A stretch of 64,000 bases of DNA from Frigidibacter oleivorans (GTDB taxonomy: Bacteria; Pseudomonadota; Alphaproteobacteria; Rhodobacterales; Rhodobacteraceae). The notes under the pieces are model-generated. The model was not told the origin of the DNA, did no database searches, and saw only the letters and a program-made list of their open reading frames with translations. Of the stretch, positions 26,545-36,004 are shown in pieces. Each line of letters starts with the position of its first letter. Position 1 is the first letter of the stretch. The stretch is taken from the NCBI RefSeq assembly GCF_003993775.1, contig NZ_RJRZ01000001.1, positions 533,228 through 597,227 on the forward strand, read 5' to 3'. Made by a program: the position numbers and the translations under genes.

Positions 26545-27961
26545 GTGTGGTTTCCTCGAGATCGGCGTCGGTCCATTCGTCGCCCAGCAGTTCGGGCGTG
26601 GCGAAGGCGCGGAAGCGGGCAAGATGCGGGTCCGCATCCTCGACGAACAGCGAACGGGCGATGCCCTGCGCAAGACGCTGCGCGCCGTCGCTGATCGCGG
26701 GCACGCCGCTGGTGATCTTGCCGTGGCTGGGGACCGCCGGATAGGCGAAGCAGTGGATATGCGAGACGTTGTCCCCCGGCCGTTTCGGCAGGAATTCGAA
26801 GGCGGGGCCGAGATAGGGCATCGCGCCGATCCCGTCATGTTCCATGTCCGGCGCCGGCCGGTGCATATCGCGCCACAGCAGCACGCGCCCCTCCAGCGCG
26901 GCGAATTCCGGGCGTTCGCGCAGATCGGCGGAAAAGCCGGTGGCGAAGATCACGAAATCGACCGGGTAGCGGCCCTTGGGGGTGACGACCGTCACGCCCT
27001 CGCCCTCTTCGACCAGATCGAGGATCGGGCTCGCCAGGTGGAAGCGGGCGCCGGCATTGCGCGCGACGCGCTGCACCGAATGGCGCGGCGGCGGGATCTG
27101 CGCGCGCTCGCCCTCGACCATATAGGCCCATTTGACCGCGTCGGGCAGGCCCAGATAGCCATGGGTCATTCCCGGGCTGCCGATGCCGGTGAACTTGTCG
27201 ACCCGGGGAATGTCCGGGCGGCGCACGAAGATGTCGCAAGAGGCGGCTCCGGCCTCCAGCGCGGCGGCGGCATTGTCCATGGCCGAGGCACCGGCACCCA
27301 CCACCGCGACCCTGCGGCCCTTCAGCGCCGCCATGTCGATCATGTCGGCCCCATGCGCGACGAAGCGGGCATCGACCTTGCGCGCGACCGCGGGCAGTGC
27401 CGGCGCGCCCAGACCGTCCAGCCCGGTGGCCAGCACCACCCGCCGCGCCAGGACCGACGCGGCACCTTCGGACCCTTCGAGGTCCAGCCGCACCAGCGCG
27501 CCTTCGGGTTGCACCGCGGTCACCCGCGTGTCGTTGGTCACCGGCAGGTCCAGCACCCGGCGATACCAGACCAGGTAGTCCATCCACATCTCGCGCGGGG
27601 CCAGCACCATCCGGTCCCAGGCCTCGCGGCCGAATTGCGCCTCGTACCAGGCGCGGAAGGTCAGCGACGGCACCCCGAGGGCGGGGCCGGCCGCCTCTTT
27701 CCGGGTGCGCAGCGTCTCCATCCGGGCGAAGGTGACCCAAGGGCCTTCGCGCCCCGCCGGGGCCTTGTCGAAAGCGCGGATATGGGTCACCCCCAGCCGC
27801 CGCAGCGCCGCCAGCGTCACTAGCCCCATCACCCCGCCGCCGATCACCGCCACGTCGAGCACGCCCTCGCGCGGGATCATCCAGTCCTTCGGCGGCTGGT
27901 TGAGCCAGAGCAGGTCTTCGGCAAGGCGCTGTTCGAGGGCGGCGAGGCTGTCGGGGATCAT
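26537..27961 (-). CDS. FAD/NAD(P)-binding oxidoreductase (flavin monooxygenase-like)
   Basis: This 474-residue protein has two dinucleotide-binding motifs, VIGGGVMG (about 39-46, FAD) and VVGAGASA (NADPH, near residue 215), and the FATGF motif FVIFATGFSADL typical of class B flavin monooxygenases. The canonical FMO fingerprint FxGxxxHxxxY is not seen, so it is a relative rather than a standard FMO. It probably oxidises the imported compound or a derivative using NADPH and O2. The ATG at 27961 is preferred over an in-frame TTG at 27994, though neither has a strong SD. It heads the eight-gene operon. Confidence 0.85.
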   Translation of the reverse strand: MIPDSLAALEQRLAEDLLWLNQPPKDWMIPREGVLDVAVIGGGVMGLVTLAALRRLGVTHIRAFDKAPAGREGPWVTFARMETLRTRKEAAGPALGVPSLTFRAWYEAQFGREAWDRMVLAPREMWMDYLVWYRRVLDLPVTNDTRVTAVQPEGALVRLDLEGSEGAASVLARRVVLATGLDGLGAPALPAVARKVDARFVAHGADMIDMAALKGRRVAVVGAGASAMDNAAAALEAGAASCDIFVRRPDIPRVDKFTGIGSPGMTHGYLGLPDAVKWAYMVEGERAQIPPPRHSVQRVARNAGARFHLASPILDLVEEGEGVTVVTPKGRYPVDFVIFATGFSADLRERPEFAALEGRVLLWRDMHRPAPDMEHDGIGAMPYLGPAFEFLPKRPGDNVSHIHCFAYPAVPSHGKITSGVPAISDGAQRLAQGIARSLFVEDADPHLARFRAFATPELLGDEWTDADLEETTHV

Positions 27962-28164
27962 GGGCAAACCGGACTTTGGCAGGCGGACAGACAATTCATA
28001 TTTCGCATTGTTGTCGCATTACTATGCCACAAATGAAACATGCGTGGCAGAAGTTTCTATCCGCCCATAAATTCAGCCGAAATCCTAGGCTTGTGCCGAA
28101 GAAGCATACGCGTTCCGCGGCGAATCGCCGTGCGGGCCGGATCGGGACCGTTCTGGGCAGGGTG
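27962..28164 (-). promoter_or_regulatory. AT-rich promoter region of the oxidoreductase-transporter operon
   Basis: This is 203 bases between the Lrp gene stop and the first operon gene. The part 27990-28075 is clearly AT-richer than its surroundings. It holds a direct repeat TCGCATT at 28003-28009 and 28014-28020, spaced 11 bases (one helical turn), followed by minus-strand TAGTAAT, which could serve as a -10. An Lrp-type operator here is plausible because the Lrp/AsnC gene lies immediately upstream. Confidence 0.4.
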
Positions 28165-28626
28165 TCAGACCGGCATCGGCCGGTTGTCGGCGATGGCTTC
28201 CATCGTGATGGCGGAGGACACCGTTTCCAGGTCGATCTTCGAGATCAGCCGCTGATAGACGGCATCGAAGGCGACCATGTCGCGCGCGAAGACCTTGATC
28301 ATGTAATCGTAGTCGCCGGCGATCCGGTAGAAGTCGATTACCTCGGGGATGGCCAGCACCGTGCGCCGGAACTCGGCCAGCCAGTCGGCGGAATGGTGGC
28401 GGGTGCGGACCATCATGAACACGGTCAGCCCCAGCCCCACCTTGTGCGGGTCGAGCCGCACGCCCTGCCCCACGATGACACCCTCGTCGCGCAGCGCGCG
28501 CAACCGGCGCCAGCAGGCGTTCTGCGACAGGCCCACCGCCTCGGCCAGATCGCGCTGCGACAGGCTCGAGTCCCGCTGCAGGACTCGCAAGATCGCTCGA
28601 TCAATATTGTCCAGTTCCCGGGTCAT
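28165..28626 (-). CDS. Lrp/AsnC-family transcriptional regulator
   Basis: This 153-residue protein has an N-terminal winged helix (LDNIDRAILRVLQRDSSLSQ..LAEAVGLSQNACWRRLRAL) and a C-terminal RAM effector domain (GLGLTVFMMVRTRHH ... DYDYMIKVFARDM). Lrp/AsnC proteins sense amino acids or related small molecules. It is on the same strand as, and 203 bases upstream of, the oxidoreductase-dipeptidase-ABC operon, and is the best candidate for its regulator. This position hints at an amino-acid-like ligand. Confidence 0.93.
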   Translation of the reverse strand: MTRELDNIDRAILRVLQRDSSLSQRDLAEAVGLSQNACWRRLRALRDEGVIVGQGVRLDPHKVGLGLTVFMMVRTRHHSADWLAEFRRTVLAIPEVIDFYRIAGDYDYMIKVFARDMVAFDAVYQRLISKIDLETVSSAITMEAIADNRPMPV

Positions 28627-28730
28627 GACCGATCATTTGACCCAAGATTGGCGAAGTTCAAGCAAAAGTTTCAGAACCTGATCGCGGCGCCCTGCCCTAG
28701 ACTTGCGGCATCGCAGCCAGGAGCCCTTCC

Positions 28731-30233
28731 GTGAAAGACACCGCAGCCGACATCCAGCCCGACGACTTCGCCTCTGCAGACCATGCCGACGGACCGGAGG
28801 CGGCGCTTGCGGACTTCGCGTCGGCGCTGCGGCAGGGGGATGTGCTGGCCAACCTGCGGGCGGGGCTGATCGGCGACGACGTGCCGGTGCCGGGGCCGTT
28901 CGGGACGCATCCGATGGTCTATGCCGATTACACCGCCTCGGGCCGGGCGCTGCGGCAGATCGAGGATTTCGTGATGACCCGGCTGCTGCCCTGGTATGCC
29001 AACAGCCATACCGAAGCCTCGTTCTGCGGCGCCTATGTCACCCGGATGCGCCGCGCCGCACGGGCCGAGATCGCCCGCATCTGCGGCGCGACCGCGGATC
29101 ATGCGGTGATCTTCGCCGGCTCGGGCGCCACGGCGGGGCTGAACCGGCTGGTGGGCCTGTTCGGGATCGACGCGGCGGTGCGGGCGGGGCAGCGGCCGCT
29201 GGTGCTGATCGGACCCTACGAGCATCACTCCAATATCCTGCCCTGGCGCGAAAGCGGGGCGGAGGTGATCGAGGTCGGCGAGGCGGCGACCGGCGGCCCG
29301 GACCTGGCAGAGATCGAGCGGCAGCTGATCGCGGCGCAGGGGCGGCCGGTGGTGGGCAGCTTCTCGGCCGCGTCGAACGTTACCGGCATCCTGACGGATG
29401 TCGATGCGGTCAGCCGCCTGCTGAACCGCCACGGCGCCCGGGTGGTCTGGGACTATGCCGGGGGCGGCCCCTATCTGCCGATCGACATGGCGGCGGGCGG
29501 CCCTGCGCAGAAGGACGCGGTCGTCGTCTCGCCGCACAAGTTCATCGGCGGGCCGGGCGCCTCGGGCGTGCTGATCCTGCGCCGGGGCGCGGTCGCACGC
29601 GACCGGCCGGTCTGGCCGGGCGGCGGCACGGTGCGCTTCGTCTCGCCCACCGGGCAGGACTACTCCGGCGATCTGGTGGCGCGGGAAGAGGCGGGCACGC
29701 CGAACGTGGTCGGCGACATCCGTGCCGCGCTGGCCTTCCTCGCGAAAGAGGCGATGGGTCAGGACCGCATCGCCGCCCGGCTGGAAGACCTGCGGCAGCG
29801 GGCGCTGGCCATCTGGTCGAAGAACCCGGCGATCCGCCTTCTGGGCGATCCCGCGGCACCGGCGCTGCCGATCTTCTCGATGCAGATCGGCGACCCGGCG
29901 ACCGGCCGGCCGGTCCAGCACCAGATGTTCACGCGGATGCTGTCCGACATCCACGGCATCCAGGCGCGCGGCGGCTGTGCCTGCGCCGGTCCCTATGCCC
30001 ACCGGCTGCTGGCGCTGGATGCCGAGGCGTCGGACGAGATCCGCGCCCGCATCCTGGCCGGGGACGAGGCGGCGAAGCCCGGCTGGACGCGGCTGAACCT
30101 GAGCGTGCTGCTGACGGATGCCAAGGCCGACCGGCTGATCGCGGCGGTGGACGCGCTGGCGCGCCATCCGCATCCGCCGCAGGGCCGCTACGAGATGGAC
30201 CCCGCCACCGCGCGGTTCCGCCACATCGCCTGA
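28731..30233 (+). CDS. Class V aminotransferase / cysteine desulfurase-like PLP enzyme
   Basis: This 500-residue fold-type I PLP enzyme starts at a GTG (28731) preceded by AGGAG. Signature elements are YADYTASGRALRQIEDF (64-80), ATADHAVIFAGSGATAGLN, the PLP phosphate/ring region DYAGGGPYLPIDM with Asp241, and the Schiff-base lysine Lys270 in VVSPHKFIGGPGASG. The late RGGCACAGPYAH segment resembles the cysteine loop of SufS/CsdA relatives but has Cys-Ala-Cys. It is longer than typical SufS proteins (about 400-420). The reaction is unproven: desulfurase, lyase or aminotransferase. It stands alone, divergent from the Lrp gene and convergent with polA. Confidence 0.85.
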   Translation: MKDTAADIQPDDFASADHADGPEAALADFASALRQGDVLANLRAGLIGDDVPVPGPFGTHPMVYADYTASGRALRQIEDFVMTRLLPWYANSHTEASFCGAYVTRMRRAARAEIARICGATADHAVIFAGSGATAGLNRLVGLFGIDAAVRAGQRPLVLIGPYEHHSNILPWRESGAEVIEVGEAATGGPDLAEIERQLIAAQGRPVVGSFSAASNVTGILTDVDAVSRLLNRHGARVVWDYAGGGPYLPIDMAAGGPAQKDAVVVSPHKFIGGPGASGVLILRRGAVARDRPVWPGGGTVRFVSPTGQDYSGDLVAREEAGTPNVVGDIRAALAFLAKEAMGQDRIAARLEDLRQRALAIWSKNPAIRLLGDPAAPALPIFSMQIGDPATGRPVQHQMFTRMLSDIHGIQARGGCACAGPYAHRLLALDAEASDEIRARILAGDEAAKPGWTRLNLSVLLTDAKADRLIAAVDALARHPHPPQGRYEMDPATARFRHIA

Positions 30234-30252
30234 CGGCGCCGGGCCGGGGTGC

Positions 30253-33105
30253 CTAATGCGCCTCGGCCCAGTTGGCCCCCTGCCCCGCATCGACGACCAG
30301 CGGCACGTCGAGACCCACCGCCGGTTCCGCCGCGCCCTCCATCACCGCGCGGGCGCGGGCGATCAGGTCGTCCACCGCCTCTTCCGCCACCTCGAACAGC
30401 AGTTCGTCATGCACCTGCAGCAGCATGCGCGCGGGCAGCCCGGCGATGGCCGCAGGCATCCGCACCATCGCCCGCCGGATGATGTCCGCCGCCGCGCCCT
30501 GGATCGGCGCGTTGATCGCGGCGCGGCGGGCGAAGCCGGCGGTGGGGCCGCGGGCGTTGATCTCGGGCGTGTGGATCTTGCGCCCGAACAGCGTCTGCAC
30601 GAAGCCCGTCTCGCGCGCGAAGGCGACGGTCGCGTCCATATATTCGCGGATGCCGGGGAAGCGTTCGAAATAGGTGTCGATGAAGGCCTGCGCCTCGGCC
30701 CGCGGGATGCGCAGGTTGCGGGCAAGGCCAAAGCCGGAAATGCCGTAGATCACCCCGAAGTTGATCGCCTTGGCCTGACGGCGCACCATCGGGTCCATCC
30801 CTTCCAGCGGGACGTTGAACATCTGGCTCGCCGTCATCGCATGGATGTCGATGCCGTCGCGGAACGCCTCTTTCAGCGCGGGAATGTCGGCGACATGGGC
30901 GAGGATGCGCAGCTCGATCTGGCTGTAGTCGAGGCTGACCATCCGGTTGCCCGGCCCGGCGACGAAGGCCTCGCGGATGCGCCTTCCCTCGTCGCTGCGC
31001 ACGGGGATGTTCTGCAGGTTCGGGTCGGTCGAGGCGAGCCGCCCGGTATTGGCCCCGGCGATGGAATAGGAGGTGTGGACGCGCCCGGTCTCCGGGTGGA
31101 TATGGGTCTGCAGCGCGTCGGTATAGGTGGATTTCAGCTTGGAAATCTGCCGCCAGTCCAGCACCCGCGCGGCCAGCGTCCGCGCCGTGTCGGAATTGCC
31201 CTCGCTGGCGATGTCCTCCAGCACGTCGGCCCCGGTCGCATAGGCGCCGGTCTTGCCCTTCTGCCCGCCTTCGGCCCCCAGACGGTCGAACAGGATCTCG
31301 CCCAGCTGTTTCGGGCTGCCGACGTTGAAGGGCCCGCCGGCAAGCTCGTGAATCTCGGCTTCCAGCCCCGCCATCTTCTGCGCAAAGGCATTCGACATGC
31401 GGCTGAGCGTGTCGCGATCGACCAGCACCCCCGCCATCTCCATCTCGGCCAGCACCGGCACCAGCGGGCGTTCCATCGTCTCGTAGACGGTGGTGACGCG
31501 GGCCCGATGCAGGCGCGGGCGGAACAACTGCCACAGGCGCAGGGTGATGTCGGCATCCTCGGCGGCGTATTTCACCGCCTCCTCCACCGTCACCCGGTCG
31601 AAGGTGATCTGGCCCTTGCCGCTGCCCAGCAGCGACTTGATCGGGATCGGCGTGTGGCCGAGGTAGCGGTCGCTCAGCTCGTCCATGCCGTGATTGTGCA
31701 GCCCCGAATGCAGGGCATAGCTCATCAGCATCGTGTCATCGACCGGCGCCACCCGGATGCCGTTCCGTTCGAGGATCTTCACGTCGTATTTCGCGTTCTG
31801 CAGGATCTTCAGGACAGACGGATCCTCCAGCACCGGCTTCAGCAGCGCCAGCGCCTCTTCGGCCGGCATCTGCCCGGGGCACAGCTGCAGCGACGCGGTG
31901 GTGAAAAGGTCGCCGCCCTCCACGCCCTCGCGGTGGCAGATCGGCAGATAGGCCGCCCGTCCCGCCTCCACGCACAGCGAGATGCCCACCAGTTCCGCCC
32001 GCATCTCGTCGAGCGCCGTGGTCTCGGTGTCGATGGCGACATGGCCGCGCTCGCGGATGTCGGCGATCCAGCGCAGCAGGGTCTCTGCATTGCGGATGCA
32101 GTCATAGCCCGCATGGTCGAAGGGCGGCTGTTCCGGTTCCGGCGGCGGGTCGTCGCTGGCCACCGGATCGGGCCGGGCCGGCACCGGCTCCACCATCGCC
32201 GGCGGCGCCACGCCCAGGCTGTCGGCCACCCGCTTGGTCAGGGTGCGGAATTCCATCCGGTTGAGGAAGTCGAGCAGCATCGGCGCATCCGTCGGCCGCA
32301 TCGCCAGATCGTCCAGCGGACAGTCGAGCGGCGTGTCGCAATCGAGTTCCACCAGCCGCTTGGAAATGCGGATCATCTCGGAATGCGACAGCAGCGTCTC
32401 GCGCCGCTTCTGCTGGGGGATCTCGCCCGCGCGGGCCAGCAGCGTTTCCAGATCGCCATATTCGTTGATCAGCAGGGCTGCGGTCTTGATGCCGATCCCC
32501 GGCGCGCCCGGCACGTTGTCGACGCTGTCGCCGGCCAGCGCCTGCACGTCGGTGACGCGGTCGGGATAGACGCCGAACTTCTCGAACACCTCGTCGCGGC
32601 CGATGCGCTTGTTCTTCATCGGGTCCAGCATCTCGACCCCGTCGCCGACCAGCTGCATCAGGTCCTTGTCGGAACTGATGATGGTGACGCGCCCGCCGCG
32701 TTCCCGCGCCCGGCAGGCATAGGAGGCGATGATGTCGTCGGCCTCGTAGCCGTCGGTCTCGATGCAGGCGATGTTGAAGGCCCGCGTCGCCTCGCGCGTC
32801 AGCGGGAATTGCGGGCGCAGATCCTCGGGCGGTTCCGGGCGGTGGGCCTTGTACTGGTCGTAGATCTCGTTGCGGAAGGTCTTGGCCGAATAGTCGAAGA
32901 TCACCGCGACATGGCTTGCCGCATCCGGCCCGCTGTTGCCCGAGACATAGCGGAACAGCATGTTGCAAAAGCCTGCCACCGCGCCCACCGGCAGCCCGTC
33001 GGACTTGCGCGTCAGGGGCGGCAGCGCGTGATAGGCGCGGAAGATGAAGGCCGATCCGTCGATCAGGTGCAGATGGCTGTCGGGGCCGAAGGGGGCGGTG
33101 GTCAT
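30253..33105 (-). CDS. polA: DNA polymerase I
   Basis: This 950-residue enzyme has all three domains. The 5'-3' exonuclease covers about residues 10-300 (HLIDGSAFIFRAYHALPPL; DGYEADDIIASYA; GDSVDNVPGAPGIG). The 3'-5' proofreading domain covers about 340-540, with active DxE (VAIDTETTALDEM) and the late EDADITLRLW. The polymerase runs from about 560 to the end, with motif A LDYSQIELRILAH, the O-helix region RRQAKAINFGVIYG and motif C LLQVHDELLFEV. It fills gaps in repair and removes RNA primers. An AGGAAGGA ribosome region precedes the ATG. The zf-CHCC gene lies upstream on the same strand, separated by a REP-like element. Confidence 0.97.
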   Translation of the reverse strand: MTTAPFGPDSHLHLIDGSAFIFRAYHALPPLTRKSDGLPVGAVAGFCNMLFRYVSGNSGPDAASHVAVIFDYSAKTFRNEIYDQYKAHRPEPPEDLRPQFPLTREATRAFNIACIETDGYEADDIIASYACRARERGGRVTIISSDKDLMQLVGDGVEMLDPMKNKRIGRDEVFEKFGVYPDRVTDVQALAGDSVDNVPGAPGIGIKTAALLINEYGDLETLLARAGEIPQQKRRETLLSHSEMIRISKRLVELDCDTPLDCPLDDLAMRPTDAPMLLDFLNRMEFRTLTKRVADSLGVAPPAMVEPVPARPDPVASDDPPPEPEQPPFDHAGYDCIRNAETLLRWIADIRERGHVAIDTETTALDEMRAELVGISLCVEAGRAAYLPICHREGVEGGDLFTTASLQLCPGQMPAEEALALLKPVLEDPSVLKILQNAKYDVKILERNGIRVAPVDDTMLMSYALHSGLHNHGMDELSDRYLGHTPIPIKSLLGSGKGQITFDRVTVEEAVKYAAEDADITLRLWQLFRPRLHRARVTTVYETMERPLVPVLAEMEMAGVLVDRDTLSRMSNAFAQKMAGLEAEIHELAGGPFNVGSPKQLGEILFDRLGAEGGQKGKTGAYATGADVLEDIASEGNSDTARTLAARVLDWRQISKLKSTYTDALQTHIHPETGRVHTSYSIAGANTGRLASTDPNLQNIPVRSDEGRRIREAFVAGPGNRMVSLDYSQIELRILAHVADIPALKEAFRDGIDIHAMTASQMFNVPLEGMDPMVRRQAKAINFGVIYGISGFGLARNLRIPRAEAQAFIDTYFERFPGIREYMDATVAFARETGFVQTLFGRKIHTPEINARGPTAGFARRAAINAPIQGAAADIIRRAMVRMPAAIAGLPARMLLQVHDELLFEVAEEAVDDLIARARAVMEGAAEPAVGLDVPLVVDAGQGANWAEAH

Positions 33106-33145
33106 GGCGGGCGATCCTTCCTGCGGCCGGTCGCGGAGGGCGGCG

Positions 33146-33198
33146 CCGGGGGGCTGTCTGCCCCCCGGGCCCCCCGAGGATATTTCGGAACAGAAGAT
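33146..33198 (+). repeat. Palindromic intergenic (REP-like) element, copy 2
   Basis: A perfect 9-bp stem (CCGGGGGGC, 33146-33154; complement 33160-33168) with loop TGTCT is followed by CCGAGGATATTTCGGAACAG. This is the inverse orientation of the element at 5029-5091, sharing the box (one substitution) and the AGACA/TGTCT loop. It lies between the zf-CHCC stop and the polA start. Confidence 0.8.
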
Positions 33199-33230
33199 GG
33201 CAGGGGCCTGTCTTCCGCCCGCAAGGTCAC

Positions 33231-33416
33231 CTAGTGGTCGTCATGGGCATGGTCGCGGTCGATGACGAACTTCCGGTCGCAATAGCCGCATTCGACGAAG
33301 CCGGTGTCGCGCGGGATCGTCAGCCAGACGCGGGGATGGCCGAGCGCGCCCTCGCCGCCGTCGCAGGCGACCTTCCAGTGGGTGACGGTGACGGTTTCGG
33401 GGGCCTCGATGCTCAT
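33231..33416 (-). CDS. Zinc-finger (zf-CHCC) domain protein, NDUFS6-like
   Basis: This 61-residue protein is of the zf-CHCC family. The ligands are visible as Cys18, His27 ([10 protein letters not shown]), Cys43 and Cys46 ([12 protein letters not shown]). Alphaproteobacterial members are homologues of the mitochondrial complex I subunit NDUFS6 and are often annotated as zinc-finger domain proteins. The C-terminus is acidic and His-rich (DRDHAHDDH). The ATG at 33416 starts the homology. Whether it associates with complex I here is inference. Confidence 0.85.
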   Translation of the reverse strand: MSIEAPETVTVTHWKVACDGGEGALGHPRVWLTIPRDTGFVECGYCDRKFVIDRDHAHDDH

Positions 33417-33511
33417 CTGTCTGGGTCCGGTGCTTGAGGGCGCGGCCCGCGGGCCGGTCGCGCGCCAGAATAGCGCCGCGCGCCCGGACGGCAAGGTGCG
33501 ACGGTCGCGCC

Positions 33512-36004
33512 CTAGCCGGCGCCGCGCGCCGCCAGCCGGTCCAGCACCGCGCGGCCCAGCGTGGCGGGGGGCGGAACCTCTGCATCCCGCCACTGCCGTT
33601 CCAGCGCCGCCGCCATGTCGAAGGCGGCGGCGCTGCGCAGGCGGGCCAGCTCGTCCCAGCCCACCGGTACCGCCACCGGCGCGCCCGGACGCGCCCGGAC
33701 CGAGAAGGGGGCGACCGCGGTGGCGCCGCGGTCGTTGCGCAGCCAGTCGATGAAGATGCGGCCCTTGCGCCGCGCCTTCGACATGGTGGCGACGAAGCGG
33801 CGCGGCTCTTCCTCGGCCATCAGGGTGGCCAGCAGCCGCGCGAACAGCTTCACCGGCTCCCATTCCGTGCTGCGGCGCAGGGGGACGATGACATGCACGC
33901 CCTTCCCGCCGGAAACCAGCGGCCAGGAGGGCAGGCCCAGGTCGGCCAGCCGGTCGCGCAGGTCGCGGGCGGCGGCGGCGACCTCGGCAAAGCCCAGATC
34001 CTCGTCGGGGTCGAGGTCGAAGACGATGCGTTCGGGCCGGTCCAGCCGGTCGCGCCGCGCGCCCCAGGGGTGGAATTCCACCGTGCCCATCTGCACCGCG
34101 CCCACCAGCCCCGCCGCATCGCCGATCCAGATGTAATCGGCGGTGCCGCCATCCGATTCCTCGACCGGCACGGTGCGGATCGAGTCCGGGAAGCCCTTGC
34201 CCGCGTGCTTCTGGAAGAAGCGTTCGCCCTCCAGCCCCTCGGGCAGGCGCACGAGCGAGCAGGGACGGTCCTTCAGCGTCGGCAGCACCCGGTCCGCCAT
34301 CCGGTCATACCAGCGCGCGAGGTCCAGCTTGGTGATGCCCGGCTTCGGGAACAGCACGCGGTCGGGATGGCTGATGCCGATGCCCGCCACCTGGGGCCGG
34401 CCATCGTCCTTCGCCGCGCGGCGGGCGCGGGCCTTGGGCCGCGCCACGGCGGCCTCGGTCTTGTCGGGGGTCATTGCCGGGTCCTCCATCCCCACCTCGC
34501 CGGCGGGCTTGTCCTCGCGCAGGCCGAGGAAGCGCGCGTGGCGCAGCCGGCCCTCGGGCGTCAGTTCGGCATAGGCCACCTCGGCCACCAGCACCGGGTC
34601 CAGCCAGCGCGCGCCCCGGGTTTCGGCGGTGGCGGCGGCCAGCGGGCTGTTCGGCCGGGCGAGCGCCTTCGCCCGGGCCGCGATGTCGTCCTGCGCCGCC
34701 TCGTCGAAGCCGGTGCCGACCTTGCCGCGATAGGTCAGCGTGCCGTCCGGCGCATGGGTCGCCAGCAGCAGCGAGGCGAAGGCGCGGCCGCGCTTGTCCG
34801 AGGGTTGCAACCCGCAGATCACGAATTCCGCGCGGCGCTGGCACTTGACCTTCAGCCAGGAGGTGTTGCGCCCGCTCCGCCACGGCGCGCCGGCGCGTTT
34901 CGAGATGATGCCCTCGCCGCCCGCCTCGCAGATCGCGGCGAAGACCTCGGCCGCGTCGCCCTCGATGGCGGGCGACAGCCGGATCAGCCCGCGCGGCGGC
35001 TGATCCTGCAGCAGAGCCTCCAGCGTGGCGCGGCGTTCGGCCTGCGGCGCGCCGGCCAGATCCCTGCCGTCCAGCGCCAGCAGGTCGAAGGCGTAGAACA
35101 GGAACGGCCCGCCCGCCGCGATCGCCGCCTGCAGCGCGGCAAAGCCGCCCATGCCGGCGCCCGCCACCACCTCGCCGTCGATCAGCGCGGTTTCGGCGGG
35201 CAGTTCCTCGAAGGCCGGGATCAGCGGGGCGAAGCGGTCGGACCAGTCCTGCCCGCTGCGGGTGAAGAGCCGCGCCCCGCCCTTGCCGATGGCCGCCTGG
35301 CCGCGATAGCCGTCATGCTTGACCTCGTGCAGCCAGCCCTCGCCCTGCGGCAGGTCGGTGACCGCGGTGGCGAGCTGCGGGCTGCGGAAGCGGGGACGGG
35401 CCTTGCGGCGCGGCGGGCCGAAGGGGACAGGCTTCGCCCCCGCCGCGATGGCCGGGATGTCGCGCCCGGTGGCGACCGAGGTGGTAAAACGGTCGGGAAG
35501 GGCGGCATTCCGCGTGGCGGCGGCGGCATCGCGTTCCTTGACGATCAGCCAGTTCTCGCGGTCCTTCTCCTTGCGGCCCTTCATCCGGACGAGGTTCCAG
35601 TTGCCGGTGCCGCGGCGGCCATGCAGGGCGAAATGCAGGTGGCCCTTCGCCAGCCCCTCCTCGACATCGTGGAACGGCTCCCAATGGCCGATGTCCCACA
35701 GCATCACCGTGCCCGCGCCATAATTGCCCTCCGGGATCACGCCCTCGAAGGTCAGGTAGGACAGCGGGTGATCCTCGGTCCGTACCGCCAGCCGCTTGTC
35801 CGCCGGGTCCAGCGACAGCCCGCGGGTCACCGCCCAGCTGAGCAGCACGCCGCCCCATTCCAGCCGCAGGTCCCAGTGCAGCCGCGTCGCATCGTGCTGC
35901 TGCATGGAATAGCGCGGCGCGGTCGGGCTGGGGCGGCCGGCGGCATCGGGCTCGGGCGTGCGGGCGAAGTCGCGCTTGGCGGTATAGGCGCCCAGATCGC
36001 CCAT
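33512..36004 (-). CDS. ligD: DNA ligase D (NHEJ), PE-LIG-POL order
   Basis: This 830-residue multifunctional enzyme has an N-terminal 3'-phosphoesterase (about 30-150: [36 protein letters not shown]), a central ATP-dependent ligase with nucleophile Lys229 in EVKHDGYRG, and a C-terminal archaeo-eukaryotic primase-type polymerase (about 530-830: [48 protein letters not shown]). With Ku it repairs double-strand breaks by end joining. The domain order is the proteobacterial one (PE-LIG-POL). Its ATG overlaps the ku stop by one base (TGATG), forming a two-gene operon. Confidence 0.96.
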   Translation of the reverse strand: MGDLGAYTAKRDFARTPEPDAAGRPSPTAPRYSMQQHDATRLHWDLRLEWGGVLLSWAVTRGLSLDPADKRLAVRTEDHPLSYLTFEGVIPEGNYGAGTVMLWDIGHWEPFHDVEEGLAKGHLHFALHGRRGTGNWNLVRMKGRKEKDRENWLIVKERDAAAATRNAALPDRFTTSVATGRDIPAIAAGAKPVPFGPPRRKARPRFRSPQLATAVTDLPQGEGWLHEVKHDGYRGQAAIGKGGARLFTRSGQDWSDRFAPLIPAFEELPAETALIDGEVVAGAGMGGFAALQAAIAAGGPFLFYAFDLLALDGRDLAGAPQAERRATLEALLQDQPPRGLIRLSPAIEGDAAEVFAAICEAGGEGIISKRAGAPWRSGRNTSWLKVKCQRRAEFVICGLQPSDKRGRAFASLLLATHAPDGTLTYRGKVGTGFDEAAQDDIAARAKALARPNSPLAAATAETRGARWLDPVLVAEVAYAELTPEGRLRHARFLGLREDKPAGEVGMEDPAMTPDKTEAAVARPKARARRAAKDDGRPQVAGIGISHPDRVLFPKPGITKLDLARWYDRMADRVLPTLKDRPCSLVRLPEGLEGERFFQKHAGKGFPDSIRTVPVEESDGGTADYIWIGDAAGLVGAVQMGTVEFHPWGARRDRLDRPERIVFDLDPDEDLGFAEVAAAARDLRDRLADLGLPSWPLVSGGKGVHVIVPLRRSTEWEPVKLFARLLATLMAEEEPRRFVATMSKARRKGRIFIDWLRNDRGATAVAPFSVRARPGAPVAVPVGWDELARLRSAAAFDMAAALERQWRDAEVPPPATLGRAVLDRLAARGAG

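Noticed and set aside
30256..33234. A 992-codon plus-strand open frame opposite polA
   Set aside because: It is the antisense of DNA polymerase I, with no domain and a composition of Arg, Gln and His repeats.
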